Counted from the first letter of the stretch, positions 40,795 through 52,105 are shown. The stretch: 64,000 bases of DNA from Heloderma charlesbogerti (GCA_026122225.1 JANEZZ010000978.1:372001-436000); one strand, 5' to 3'. The notes: generated by a model from the sequence alone, not told the origin. Made by a program: numbers and translations.

Positions 40795-41108
40795 AGATAT
40801 TAGAAGAGCTGTCACATGGATGATGGAGCAAATGTATTTTCTGTTGGTCCGGATGGGAGGACTGAGCCAGGGTTCAAATTATAAGAAAAAGGATTCAGAC
40901 TGAACATTAAGAAGAGCCTCCTGATGGTACAAGCTGCTTGAACATGGAACAGTCGGGGTTGGAAGGTGATAGACTCTCCTTTGGTAGAGGGTTTGAAGCA
41001 GAATCTGGGTAGCTGCCTATCAGAGATGCTGCAGTACTGGATATCTGCATGGGCAGGGGTTTGGACTAGATGACCACTGAGGTCCTTCCAATTCTATGTT
41101 TCTATAAT
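40795..41108 (+). mobile_element. Old CR1 LINE, piece 5 (3' end)
   Basis: The words aggattcagactgaacatta, agaagagcctcctgatggta, ggtttggactagatgaccac and the tail caattctatgtttctataat are a diverged CR1 3' untranslated region on the plus strand. It lies immediately after the BovB and completes the old CR1 begun at 31080. Confidence 0.7.
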
Positions 41109-41640
41109 CAAATGTGTGTATCCCTGCTGTACCTGCACACTGTCCCATTCATCAAGCTTCCTAGACAGGATAGATTTTAAATTGATCAGCTACATCAGAA
41201 AACTTGGTTTTCTTCTTCTTTTACCATCATCGGTTAGAGATGGTTGAATCTGAACTGCTAGATTTTGTTCAAGCTCTATTCTTTTTCACTTTTAGGATTG
41301 TTCGTCCCATTTCTACATCAGAATTGGTTTCAAGTCTGCATGAAAATGTACATGTCTTTTTATGTACATTTTTGTTTAAAAAAGCATTTGAGGGTATGCA
41401 TTTTTAGATGTGTGCATTTTGGTGCACGCTTTTGCAAATATATGCATTTTTTCAAGTGATATTTCAATTCATACCGTGGGGGTTGTTTGTATTTTCCCAA
41501 ATATATGCATTTTCCTGCACATTTTTAGTGCAAATTTGATTGACTACAAAATGTATTGCAAACTCCAGAAACGTATTGATTTTGATGGTCGGCTGCATTC
41601 TTATTTGTGTTTAGGTAGCTCACATTGAAATTTAAACTGA
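41109..41640. repeat. AT-rich DNA with recurring TATGCATTTT-type words
   Basis: The hexamer tgcatt followed by T-runs recurs at about 41397, 41413, 41443 and 41504, often preceded by aaatata or gtgtg, in an AT-rich block of about 0.4 kb. Class unknown. Frames translate to Phe/Cys/Ile-rich strings that are not proteins. Confidence 0.45.
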
Positions 41641-41660
41641 ACAACTGTCTCCCACTTCCC

Positions 41661-41735
41661 TATCATAGACTCCTGGAATCCTGGCCTTGGAAGGGCTCCT
41701 GCAGATACTTGAGTCTAGCAAGCCGGCATGAAGCA
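41661..41735 (-). mobile_element. Old CR1-type 3' tail fragment
   Basis: catagactcctggaatcctg, cttggaagggctcctgcaga and gagtctagca match, in reverse complement, a diverged CR1 3' end. Confidence 0.5.
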
Positions 41736-43128
41736 TTCTGCCTCAAGAGGATTACACCTGGGCACCTTTCCATGCTTAGATCCTATGTTCCTGCAACTTG
41801 GTTCAGAGCTGGAAGGTAAAGGACTCTCTTGCCCTGATCATGGTGGACGAGTGTTTCATTCCTTGGAAGCAGGAAGGGAAAATTCTGTCCCAGCTTTTGC
41901 AAACAGTTGGAAATGCTGGTTTTGCTTTTTTCCTCACTGTCTTGGCTTGCATAATTGCAAATGTTATTAATGCACATAAATACATTAAATTAAGCTCAGC
42001 TTCCACTGCCAATAAGAATGAAAGCAGTAAATCAAACAGGAGGAAAGGTGGATGGCTTGAGCCAGTGTGTCCTGCTCTAGCTGGGTCAGGCTCTATGCTA
42101 GGCAAATACAGGAATGAATCCAACAGGCAAGTCCAGTAAGCAGGCTAATGGGCAAGCACAAGCATTTCAGTCCAGTATGGGACTAGTCTAAGGCAGGAGT
42201 GGTCAAGATACAGGCAACAGTCAAAGCACAGTATTGCCAGGCAAGCAGGTGGCTTCTAGAGGAGAGGTCTGAGACCCAGCCAAGGTCAAAACACAGGAGA
42301 GCAGTCAAGTAGAGGCAGAGTCTAATAAGCAGAGTCAGGCAGACTCTAGAGCTCAGTAGCACAGAGGTTCAAATACAAGGCCAGGGGCCCGGAAGCTGAA
42401 GGTAGAATGTTGTTCTAGGAACGGCTAGTCTGAAAGTGAAGGCTTATATAGCCAAGCATCCTGAGCCCCAATTAGGGCTCAGCTGCAGTTCATTACAGGC
42501 CCTGTGGCAAAAATCCTACTCATCAGGAGGGCCTTGCTCAAGAGGAGACCTTGACTCTTGAGGAGTCCCATTATGATTCCTGAGGCACGTGTGTTGTCTC
42601 CATGTGGCAGCCTCTGGAGCTGATGAGCTGAATGGACACTCAGTTTTCTCCTCTGCCACCACAAGTGAGTTGTGGTCCTCAGGGGTCCCATCCGGGGTCT
42701 CTCAGAGTCTGCTGCTGTGAAAGGGCCTGATGCAACTTCTCCCCTGATGTCAGAGGTACCTGGAAGTCTCGCTAACACCAGAGGGCCTCACAGGGCACAT
42801 GCTCTGCCAGGTCGAGCTTTTTGTCCAGCTGCCGTTGGGCTCAGACATGACACGGTGACTGCATGGTTGCATTGTCAGCTCTGCATTCTCTTCCACACAA
42901 GCCACTGGGGGACCTGGGGGGCATCTCCAGGAGCGATTTACTCCAAGCTGGCTGCGTTTGGAGGTCGTTGGGGATACATGACTGGTGCGATACACTTGCT
43001 CGTGGAGCCCTGCGTGGAGCAAAGCCGGCTCCTTGAAGAATTTGGGTAAACCACGATTGGCTTCTCCTTCCATCTCTTTCTGTTGTTGTGGAGAACCTCC
43101 CCGCCCCCGGACATATCCTTCCAATTGC
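41736..43128. other. Unassigned DNA, probably a dispersed repeat in part (42060-42850)
   Basis: The stretch 42060-42450 is rich in agtc/caggca words and ends with a TATA-like ggcttatatagcc (42441-42453), then 0.4 kb that looks like repeat-derived sequence. It reads like a repeat, possibly LTR-related, but I see no paired terminal repeats or coding region. No gene supported. Confidence 0.35.
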
Positions 43129-43614
43129 CATATTAGTGTAATACCATTATCAGTCCAACCAAAAGATCACCAAAACTGTGCAAGTTTTTGAGATCTCCAA
43201 ATCATCAGGCAAATTGTTACAAAAAAGCCGGGGGAGGGGGCGGGCTGACTTGATGCTGAAATCATGTCTGCATGATCACAATCTTGAGATGGAATGGGTA
43301 GGAGGGGCCTGCAGATGTTTAAATAAGGCTCTCCCAGATGGTGTGATGGTTTCAGGTTTCTGGAGTTGCCCCTCAGACTGCTGGGAGCAAGAAAGGCAGA
43401 AATGTGGGGTTTTTTTAAATACATCTGGAGCCCTTCCTCCCCCATTCCATCTCAAGATTGTGATCATGCAGACACCATGACTTCAGCATCAAGTCAGCCT
43501 CTCCCCACCACCCCGGACTATTGTAACATCTTGCCTGATGAAGAGATTTGGAGATCTCAAAGTTGCATTTTTTTGTGTGCTCTTTGGTTGGCCTAATAAA
43601 GGCATTGCATTAAT
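43129..43614. repeat. Large palindrome, arms about 195 bp
   Basis: Left arm about 43129-43324, right arm about 43415-43614, loop about 90 bp, centre near 43371. Matching words: ccaaccaaaagatcacc with ggttggcc, gatctccaaatc with gatttggagatctc, cttgatgctgaaatcatgtc with catgacttcagcatcaag, gcatgatcacaatcttgaga with tctcaagattgtgatcatgc. Arms differ by small indels. The right arm ends ggttggcctaataaaggcat. Likely an inverted terminal-repeat structure of a retroelement (Penelope-like) or a foldback element. Confidence 0.85.
43535..43562 (+). other. Hammerhead-core-like motif in palindrome arm
   Basis: CTGATGA (43535-43541), then a stem gagat/atctc with loop ttggag, then AAAG. The order matches CUGAUGA, stem II, GAAA of a hammerhead ribozyme, with GAAA reduced to CAAA. 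The left arm copy has lost part of the stem. A convincing stem III and cleavage site are not visible to me. Confidence 0.3.
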
Positions 43615-44694
43615 ATGGATTTTGGCATTTTTCTGATGGCCAAGAGCCAGGAACAAGTGGCTGCGGGGGAAAGCCAGAAGTCAGGGCTGAGGAGCACGTC
43701 AGAGCCAGAGGACAAGCCAGGAGACAGGACCAAGGAATGACCTAGGATCCAGGGATGTGGCAGCGCTCCAGAAGACTGGCTGGCTCGGGCAAGGCCGTGT
43801 CAGCAGGGAGCCTTGTGCACTCCCTCCTGCCCAGAAGGAGGGAGCCTAGGTCTGAGAAGCCTGCCCCTGCCATTCAGCGGTTCACCACGCAGGGCAGTGG
43901 CACACACATCTGGCAGCTCCTGACACCAAGAGAAGCGGCAATTTCTCTGAATTCCTTTTGCTTCACCCAAGTTGTTCTGTTGTTTCTCACGATGCATCAT
44001 TTTCTTTCTCGATTTGCTAGTGGTGGGAGAGGCAGAGAGGTACGCGGAGGCCTCACCCCCAATTTCCTGCAGTCACGACCTTGGATAGGTGGCTTCTTAG
44101 AGGCCTTGGCCATATGGCAATAGCAGCTCCTTGGCTTTACTGCAGCACAGCTAAGCTTGGAGCCCCTAGAAAACGTTGCGTTCATCTCAGGCATGAAGCC
44201 CTTGCATGTGCTTTTCAAAGCATGCGGCTGTTCCGGAGCTCTCTCCTATCGGAGCACTCCAATCTCTCCGTCAGGGAGGAAGTGTGCACTCTTCTCCCCT
44301 CCATGGGGTTTTGCAGATTGAACCCCCTCCCTTTTTAAGCAATGGGAGGGAAATCATTCTGATTCCGGCTCCAGGTCCTAAGTGTTTTCTGAGGCCCAGA
44401 GGCAAGTGCGCGCTTCCCCCCCACACACATGCGCACATGCCACCACCAGCAGAGCACGTCTTCTCCCTGGCACCACTAGCAGGGAGGGGAATCATTTTCC
44501 TCTCATAAGTAAGCAGGACTGAATCACTCAACAGTGCTTTCAAATTGCATCCCAAATACCAAGTCACTGCATAGCTTAGAAGTAAGCATGATCATTATAG
44601 CTACTCACAAGTAAGCAGAACAGGCTTCTGCAGGGGAAACTTTAGATGCAAGCAAGACTGAATCACCCCAGCAGCTGATCAGAGATAAGAGCAT
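43615..44694. other. Unassigned DNA
   Basis: No supported gene. Overlapping frames on both strands without domains. Confidence 0.5.
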
Positions 44695-44935
44695 TTTGGG
44701 GTGTAGTGCTGAGAGTGTTGGTCTGGGACTCGGGAGATCTGGATTCTGGTCTCCACTCGCCATGGAAGCTCACTGGGTGACTTTTGGCCAGTCACAGACT
44801 TTTATACCAACCTACCTCCTAGGGTTATTGTTGGGAGGATAAACTGGAGAGGAGGAGGAGGTTATGTAAGCCGCCTTGGGTTCCTTCACGAGGAAAAACG
44901 GCGGGATATGAATGAATGAATGAATGAATGAAATT
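44695..44935 (+). mobile_element. MIR-like tRNA-derived SINE
   Basis: The head gggtgtagtgctgagagtgt retains an A-box-like element and a degenerate B box (ggattctggtctcc). The core is tgggtgacttttggccagtc, cctacctcctagggttattg and ggaggataaactggagagga, followed by gccgccttgggttcc and a (TGAA)n tail (44909-44931). It has an RNA polymerase III promoter ancestry and is not a functional tRNA. Confidence 0.85.
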
Positions 44936-45089
44936 AAAATAAAATAAGCCCGGGGAAAGGAAGCATTTTGCAGTGCTCTGGCTTTGCAGGCCACGCTGGG
45001 CGCAGCGGAGGGCCACGTGTGGCCTAGAGCTTGCGCCCCTGGCCTATAACTGTGGGCCAACGAGAGCCCGTGGAATGCTTGTGACGGCC

Positions 45090-46010
45090 CAAGCAAAACG
45101 TGGCCCGTCGAGTCCTTCTGCCTAATACAGCCTCCCCCGACCGGGCGCCCGCCAGACGTTCGGGCTTCAACTCCCGCCCGCCCAGCCAGCATGGCCAATG
45201 GCAAGGAATTCTGGGAAATGTAGTCCAAAGCCTTTGGAGGACGCCAGGTCGGGGGGGGCAGGCCTCACCCAGAAGCTGCCCGGTCTAACGGCGACCCTGC
45301 GCCGCCCCAGCAGGAGGGCGCCGGCGCCGCGCTTCCCGGCGCTGCCAGAGCAGCCCTGCGGCCTCGCCGCCTCCGCGGTCTTGCCGGGCCCCGCCTCGGC
45401 CGGGAGACGCGGGCGCCGGGCCGCCAGTGCAGCCTCAGGGCCGCGGCTTCGCCTTCGAGGGCCCCGCTCCTCCTGGGCCGTCGCATCCCGCTCCCGCCGG
45501 GCCGGGCCGGCGCCCGCTTCCCAGAGCCGGCAGCCTTGCCCCGCCAAGAGCCCGCTGAGTCTCGGGCCCGGGCGCCGCTCTCTGGCCTTGCTCCGAAGCC
45601 CGTCGGGGAAGCACTGCCGCGAGGGCGGGGCACCGCCGTGCCCGGAGCCTCGCCCAGGCAGGGCCGGAAGCCCGACGGGGGCTGCTGGCCGCAACAGGCC
45701 GGCCGGGTCCTGCGCCTGCGGGGGCCCCGAGCTCTCGCCGCCACAGCGGGGATGCCTCGGGGAGGGAGGCGGGCCGCCGAGGCGATCGAGGCCTCTGGCG
45801 CGTTGCTGGACCGCCGGGCGGCTCCGACAGCAGCCCGGGAGAGGCCTCCTGCACCGCGCGAGATGGTGGAGGGGTGCGGCGGGCCTCGCTGGGGCTGCTG
45901 CTGCTCCCTTCTGCCTCTGGCGCCTGCAGACCACGGCGCAGCCCAGCCGCCAGGCCCATAACGCGGACCGGCCCCAGGCCGCAGGGCTGCGTGAAGCTGT
46001 AACGCCGGGG
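45090..46010. promoter_or_regulatory. CpG island, candidate promoter
   Basis: About 0.9 kb is very GC-rich and dense in CpG (about nine CpG in the single line 45301-45360), in sharp contrast to the CpG-poor surroundings. Such islands usually mark promoters or first exons. Open frames cover it on both strands (for example 45198-46082 plus, 45167-46015 minus) with Arg/Pro/Ala/Gly-rich translations; none shows a domain I recognise and they exclude one another, so I call no gene. A short frame at 45863-45958 (MVEGCGGPRWGCCCSLLPLAP) has a signal-peptide-like look but stops with no splice donor before the stop. Direction of transcription is undetermined. Confidence 0.7.
45185..45250 (-). repeat. 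Dispersed repeat fragment carrying a ZNF143-type motif
   Basis: Reverse complement holds gacctggcgtcctcc, ttggactacatttcccag and ccattggccatgctggctgg, the same repeat as 52030-52105. The bases 45205-45226 read, in reverse, ACTACATTTCCCAGAATTCC, which fits the promoter motif ACTAYRNNNCCCR bound by ZNF143-type factors. It lies at the CpG-island edge. Confidence 0.55.
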
Positions 46011-47498
46011 CTCATTTATTCTGGAAATCAAATCCCACCTTTTGGGCACAAAAGCCCCCAAGCTGGGCCGTTCACAGTATAGCAAAACACCAGGAATCCT
46101 GCCAGAGGGCCGCGGCGGACCGTCAGCGTGGACAGCGCCCGGCCAGAGGAGCCCAGCGAGTGGCTGGGTATATAGGCAGCTTCCACAGCTCCTAACCGCG
46201 CCGTTCTGGAGTCTTTGCGATTTCTGCAAGCAGATCTATCGATGCGAGTGCCCTGAGGCAATACTTCTCCGAAGATAGTTGATAACTGGTGACAGTCTGG
46301 GGATGTGGTTCCATGGGAGAGAGGATGGCACCCAAAGGCAAAGACAGTGCGGGGGGAGCCCATTTTTCTTCCCCCACTAGTCAAGGGTGGGCTAGGAGGC
46401 TTTTGTGTGCAGAGCAGGAACTGAGTCTGGCAAGGAAGCAAAGAGCTGACTGCTCTCTGGGGGAAATCCTTTGGCATGATAGGTTTCCCTAGACATCTGA
46501 TGGGAAGCAGGAATCTCTTGGAGTGTTGATGCTGTGAACCCCCTCATCTTATGCTCTGCCTACATATATGTGTAAATAAACCTCACATCGCAGACATGCT
46601 GTAAGACATGCTCCAGTGACCTCTTTGTAAAGAAGACAAACCTGAGTGGCGCTGGGGCCCTGACGTGTCACTGTGTGGAAGTGATGCATGTACATAACAG
46701 CATACAAAACGCGCCATTAAAATAATAATAGTGCAGAGCAATGGCGAGTGAAAAATGAGGGCAACAGTAAAACCATCCTTAGCAGCAAGGAGAAAATTAA
46801 CAATCCAAATGCCTGGCAAAAGGAGACCCCCTCAGCCAGCCCTGAAGGCTGAAAGAGAGGGCTTGCAGGGCCTCCGTGGCCCACTGCCAGGGAGGCTTCC
46901 TTTGTGTACCTTGCTGCCAGCATCACAGCTGTGTCTCCTGGCTGGTATCCGGGTGGGTTGCTGCTGGAAGGGTGTGCAGGAGAGGCATGCGCCGCTGCGC
47001 TGTCAGTGCCTTTGCTGCCTCTGCCTCTCCCTTGGCACAGAGAGAGGCAGTGAAGGGGTTTGTCTGCATGAACCTAGCAGTTTGGGATGGACTGAGCGAC
47101 CCTGCAGTTGTATCCCTGCTCCACAGGCTGGTATTCGGGAACAGCCTGAAGCTACTTGCTCCTAGGTTCAGCGTGATGTCTGGGCTCACTACCAGAAGAT
47201 GGGCAGCAAACGTGAAGGCAAGGGAGGCAAAGGCTGTGTAGAGCTTTAGGGTCCCAGGGTACCCAGAAGACAACAGGGGAAGGAGGGCGGGAGAAGCTGC
47301 TGCAGTTAGTAGGTCCTCACTTCTTTCAACATGGGTGCAAAGGACTCTCCCCACCCGACCACCAGCCGTGTGATCTGCATGGGATGAAAACTTCCCCCAT
47401 GCCCTGACCAATCGCTCCTTCTTTATATTGCAACGCTAATCAGGCATCTATATGAAAGAATGCTTGGTGGATCAGTCAACCTCTATAATGCTTTTTAT
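46011..47498. other. Unassigned DNA
   Basis: No supported gene or repeat. Would hold downstream or upstream parts of any gene using the CpG island, but I see no exon. Confidence 0.4.
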
Positions 47499-47568
47499 AG
47501 AATCAGAATCATAGAATAGTAGTGTTGGAAGGGGCCTACAAGACCATTGAGTCCAAGCCCCTGCTCCT
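47499..47568 (-). mobile_element. CR1 3' tail fragment
   Basis: atagaatcagaatcatagaa, tagtgttggaaggggcctac and gaccattgagtccaagcccc: the last roughly 70 bp of a CR1 on the minus strand. Confidence 0.85.
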
Positions 47569-47798
47569 TATGTGGAGGAGGCTCCCAGAAGTCATGGCTT
47601 TTTAACCATCACTTCTGCATCCCTATGCTTGAGTGGAATTGAATGGAATTCTGGGACAAAGCAAGCCCTGAGCAGGTTTGGGCAATCTGAGCAGCTCCGT
47701 CTTTCCTCAAGAAACAGGTTGCTCAGGGCCAAACTAAACATCCAGCTAATCACACAAAGTGGAACTATGCATGATCATTTCCTCACCTTCATTTAAGC

Positions 47799-48345
47799 AT
47801 GATCGAGGGAGTGGAGCAACTCCCCTATGAGGAAAGGTTACAACATCGGGGATTGTTTAGCTTTGAAAAAAGACGGATAAGGGGAGACATGATAGAGGTG
47901 TACAAGATTATGCGTGGTGTGGAGAATGTGGATAGGGAGACATACTCTCCCTCTGTCATAATACTGGAACCCAATGGGGTCATCCCATGAAGCTGATTGG
48001 TGGGAGATTCAGGACAGATAAAAGGAAATCCTTCACGCAGCGCAGAGTTAAACTGTGGAATTTGCTACCACAGGATGTAGTGATGGCCACCAACTTGAAC
48101 AGCTTTAAAAGGGGGTTAGACAACTTCCTGGAGAAGGCTAGCAATGGCCACTAGTCCTGATGGCTGTGTGCTACCTCCAGTATCAGAGGCAGTATGCTTA
48201 TGTACCCCAGTTGCTTGGGAACATGGCTGGGAGGGTGCTGTTGCACTCTTGTCCTGCTTGTGGGTTTCCTGTGGGCAGCTGGTCTGCCACTGTGTGAACG
48301 GAATGCTGGTCTAGATGGACCCTTGGCTCTTCTTATGTTCTTGTG
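47799..48345 (+). mobile_element. L3-like CR1 LINE, 3' end
   Basis: It begins inside ORF2 (EGVEQLPYEERLQHRGLFSFEKRRIRGDMIEVYKIMRGVENVD, the conserved CR1-clade C-terminal region) and continues through KLIGGRFRTDKRKSFTQRRVKLWN and LPQDVVMATNLNSFKRGLDNFLEKA after a frame change, then a 3' untranslated region ending ctcttcttatgttcttgtgt. The best-preserved L3-like 3' end in the window. Confidence 0.85.
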
Positions 48346-48759
48346 TTCATGTGTGGCCCTGATTCACCATAGCACTCAGGGATGTGTGCGTTAAACCTTC
48401 CCCTCCACACACATTTTTCCAGAAACCTGCCCCCCACCCCCAGGAAGGGGTGGTTAAAGAAGAAAAAACATCTCCACTGGAGTTGGTTAATAAGAGCTCT
48501 TCCCTGTGGCACAGTGACAAAGGCTCCCTTTCTCAATGCATAGCAGGGGAAATCGCTTCTCTTTGATCAGCTGTGATATTCTCTCCTGTCAGTGTTCCCC
48601 TGCTGGGAGAGGGGACGGGGACTGGGCAAGATGCTGGTAGGCTGCTGGGCAGCCACTGTGGCCCATATCCAGCCTGCGGTGGAGGTACCCCTCCCTTGTG
48701 GGGAAGAGCTCTTGCAGCTAGTAAAGTGAACTGGTATCATGGCCAACGGTCTGAGCAGT
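48346..48759. other. Unassigned DNA
   Basis: No supported feature. Confidence 0.5.
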
Positions 48760-48815
48760 AAGGCTGCTATCCTACACACACCTACCTGAGAGTAAGTCCC
48801 ATTGGATTCTGTAGA
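48760..48815. repeat. Dispersed ACTTACTC-type repeat fragment
   Basis: gctgctatcctacacacacc and gagagtaagtcccattggat: same family as 23372-23412 and the unit heads at 1574 and 1806. Confidence 0.5.
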
Positions 48816-48825
48816 TTGAATCTCA

Positions 48826-49000
48826 CCTCTGCCATGAATGTAATGGGGGAGTTTACACAAGCCACACTTCCTCATGCCTACAACCCCCAATCTGACCTAT
48901 ATTACGGGGTTGTTGTGAGGACTATGAAATACTGTACATTCTTTGAATACCGTGAAGCATTATATAAACATGTAGCAATAGTAGCAATAAAAAGAAAATA
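48826..49000 (+). mobile_element. Diverged MIR-like SINE
   Basis: acggggttgttgtgaggact followed by atgaaatactgtacattctt and gtgaagcattatataaacat resembles the 3' core of a MIR-type SINE. The head is not recognisable. Confidence 0.5.
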
Positions 49001-52000
49001 CAGTTGAATGGGCAATACTGGAAACGTATTCATGGCTATCTGAATCAAAAGTTTTTACTATCTTGCAAGCATCTCAGAGCTTGTAAGAACACAGCTGTTC
49101 AAAGAATGATACTTTCTTTCCCAATTATAGAGTAATTAAAACTTTGATTATCCTGTTGCTCAGATTCTAAACACCCTCTTGCTGCTGTTTGCCTTCGCCC
49201 CCTGGAAGCCTCTACTGGGACCATAATATTTGACCAGCTGTGATGGGCAGGCAGCTTAATGTTCCTGACTGCATTTCCAAAGAGGAAAGGAAGGATGATA
49301 AAAGGAAGGGAAGCTGAGAGCAATTGTATGGACCATGTTTATTTCCGGGCAAGTGTGGGGCGAGGGACTTTGTTCAAGCATGTATACAAATGCAAATACA
49401 AGAGCCCTGCCATAAATTTTAATTCAACCCCCCCCCGCCCCCCCAGCACATTTGAGCTCATCATTCATTAATAATGAGCCTTCAGTTCCTGGGGAAAGAT
49501 GCAGGGGAGGGAAGCTGACAATTGTCAACTCTTTATTCACATTAAGAAGCAAACAAAAACATACTTAGAAAGTTGTTAATGACCACCGCACTGAGGTCTC
49601 CTCCCAGTGGACTGAGTTTTGGAGAGGGGGGGGTATCAAGAGGGCTGTTTCTCCCCAGTCATGTGTTCCCTGCCATGGGCACCCTTCCCCTGAACCTTTC
49701 TCGTCCCCTCCTTCCTACTGTGAAGAGCTCCCTGCCACACTGTGGGAAGAGGCAATGGATCAGATCTGGGAAGGTCTCTGGGGTCTCTTCCAGCCTTGCG
49801 AGGTGTGTGAGGTTTATTGGCTGCAGTGAGGGAATGGTGATGGCCATTGCGGCTAGAGACCATGGAACATAGATTCAGTTCCTAAACTTACCTTTGTGGG
49901 CTGCGTTCATTTCATGGAGCTGGATGGCATCCCATAGCTCCCCAGAACACTTGTCTGTGGGCCATTCCTAAAGCTGTGAAAACTTCTTTAGGTTTACAAC
50001 TGACCGAGGCCTACGGGGCTGCAGGCCACATGGTTTAGGGGACAGGCCTGAAGTTCCTAAATCAGTTGCCTTTAACGTACCTGTTCTCCAGTCTTGTTTG
50101 GAAGACAAGAGGCAGTCCTGCTTGTGTTGGATTTTAAGAACTTTATGTATGGTTTGGACCTTAAAATGTGTTCACAATGAGCAGGATGCAGCAGAGGGCA
50201 CACCTGCAGGAGAGGCACTTGTAGCAGAGCACGTGTATGTGTGCGTGTTGTGGGACTGCCACCTGGCAGGGCATTAGAAAGCCCAGACCATTCCTGGTTA
50301 TAGGCAGCCTTTTCCTCTCCGAGCCTCTAGGCAGCTCTGCTCTCCCTTTATCCATTCTCCGTACAGGCTGACTGAAGCGATGCTCGAGTGGGCTACTTGA
50401 CTGACTGAACACAGAGCTGTGTGGGGTTAGCTAGGATGCCGTTCTTTGGCCATGTGCTAGTGCTCGTGAACAGTTCTCCATCATGTTACAGAGGAGCTTC
50501 AGCTGTGCTGGTGCTCTGACACATGTATTGTGTGCTATGGATTTGATTGGCATTATCCTGACACCTTGGCTCGAAGTTCCATTTCACTTCCAGAAGGCAC
50601 AGCCTGAAAAGCTGCCAGGAATATCATCACACCAGGAAGGCTGTGGAATGCCACAGAGGTAGAACTGCCATGGAAAATATGCACTTCCTCCTTGATTAAC
50701 GGCGTTGTTCCCTGTGACAGAGTGCTTGTTGCTAAAGTCCTGTTTTTGAATTTGGAATTAACACTGAGCAACCTGAGGGGACTCTGTGCCCACCGCATTT
50801 TTCCAAGTATCTGCAACCAACCAAGAAGTGAAGTCCTTTGGGGTTCCCTTCCTCTGAATGCAGGTCACTAAAGCCGCCCCTGCTCCGCTTCTTCTCCTTC
50901 TCTCCTACATCTACCCATTTCCACCCTCAGGGCTCCCCACTGTCATCAGCACCTGAGCTTCCTTGGCTGTGTGGCCTCCCAATCTCCTGCTCTGCCAGTT
51001 CCGTGGTGTCGCCCCACCCTTATCTGGTAAACACCGATTTCCCCAACTTTCCTTTTCCGATATCTCTTCTAGTTGGGCCTTAGACTTGGCATACCGGCCC
51101 ATGCGCTGCAGTGTGTGTTACTAACCCAGGTATTTTCTCATCTGCAACAAATGTGCTTGCACACAAGTCTGTGGAAAGAAAGTTCATGTTTCTGGACTCT
51201 GAAGTGGTGCTTTAGCTAACGTCCCCCCATTAGCTATTCTCTATTTGTAGGACCACACCACACCTCTGGTTAGAGCTCCCCTGCCACCCTGTTTAAACCT
51301 GTGTTGCTTGTTACATGTGCATACAGAGAAGTTATGTGTCTGTGGGAATTAGGACGTGCAGCAACAGTTGCTAGGAGCTGGAAATTGGTCAAAACATTCT
51401 ACTGTTTTCCATAGGAGGTCACAGTCCCTCTGCATGTCAGGCATTACACAACTTAACTGCCATGGCACAAGAAAACTAACCGACTTGCTCCATGGTTGGC
51501 CAGACATGGCATGACTGGGTGTGTTTCCAGATGGAAGTTTGTGGTGGTGACATGAACTGCACTGAAACCCAGAGTCCCAATTTGCCTTGAAAAAACTGGT
51601 TGGGAAAGTGGCCCTTGACCCAGAAGGGTCACCATTTTGTAAAGAAGGGGAGATTTCCTTGAGCTATTACAGTGTTTGTATATTTTTGTCACCAAAGCAG
51701 CCTTGAACATAACAAGGGTGTGATTCTGGGTGGAAACCAGAGAGAGAGAGAGATGGAGCACAAATTAATTATAGCTGTTAATGACTTTGATTTCTATAAT
51801 GCCCTCACCAATTGGGACGCAGAACATTTCACAAAATGCAATAAAATGAAAACCACAACAACATTTTTGTTCAGAAATAAGATCTAGGTATAGTAAATAT
51901 TGGAGAAAGCTAAATGGGGAAAGGAATTATTTAAGATGTACTTAAATGAGAAACTAACAGTGGATCCTTTAGCAGCAGCACCTATGGGCACTTGGAGATG

Positions 52001-52029
52001 GTCTGCCAGGGGGACTATATAATGGCCTT
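49001..52029. other. Unassigned DNA, 3 kb
   Basis: No LINE, SINE or coding exon recognised. Poly-C/G near 49430-49445 and a short (AG)n at 51741-51754. Ancient repeats or single exons could be missed by eye. Confidence 0.4.
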
Positions 52030-52105
52030 CTCCAACCTGGTGCCCTCCAGATGTGCTGGACTATAAAACCCATTGCCCCCATCCAGCATGGTAGGAAGAA
52101 GAACA
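52030..52105 (+). repeat. Dispersed repeat fragment (same family as 45185-45250)
   Basis: ccaacctggtgccctccaga, tgtgctggactataaaaccc and atccagcatggta match the repeat at the CpG-island edge. Its promoter-like motif is degraded here (ACTATAAAACCCA still fits ACTAYRNNNCCCR). Confidence 0.55.

Noticed and set aside
44695..44770. tRNA gene
   Set aside because: The head is tRNA-derived but cannot form a full cloverleaf, the B box is degenerate, and it continues into a SINE core and tail.
45167..46229. Long overlapping frames on both strands of the CpG island (up to 294 codons)
   Set aside because: They overlap one another on both strands, are low-complexity Arg/Pro/Ala/Gly translations of GC-rich DNA, and show no domain.
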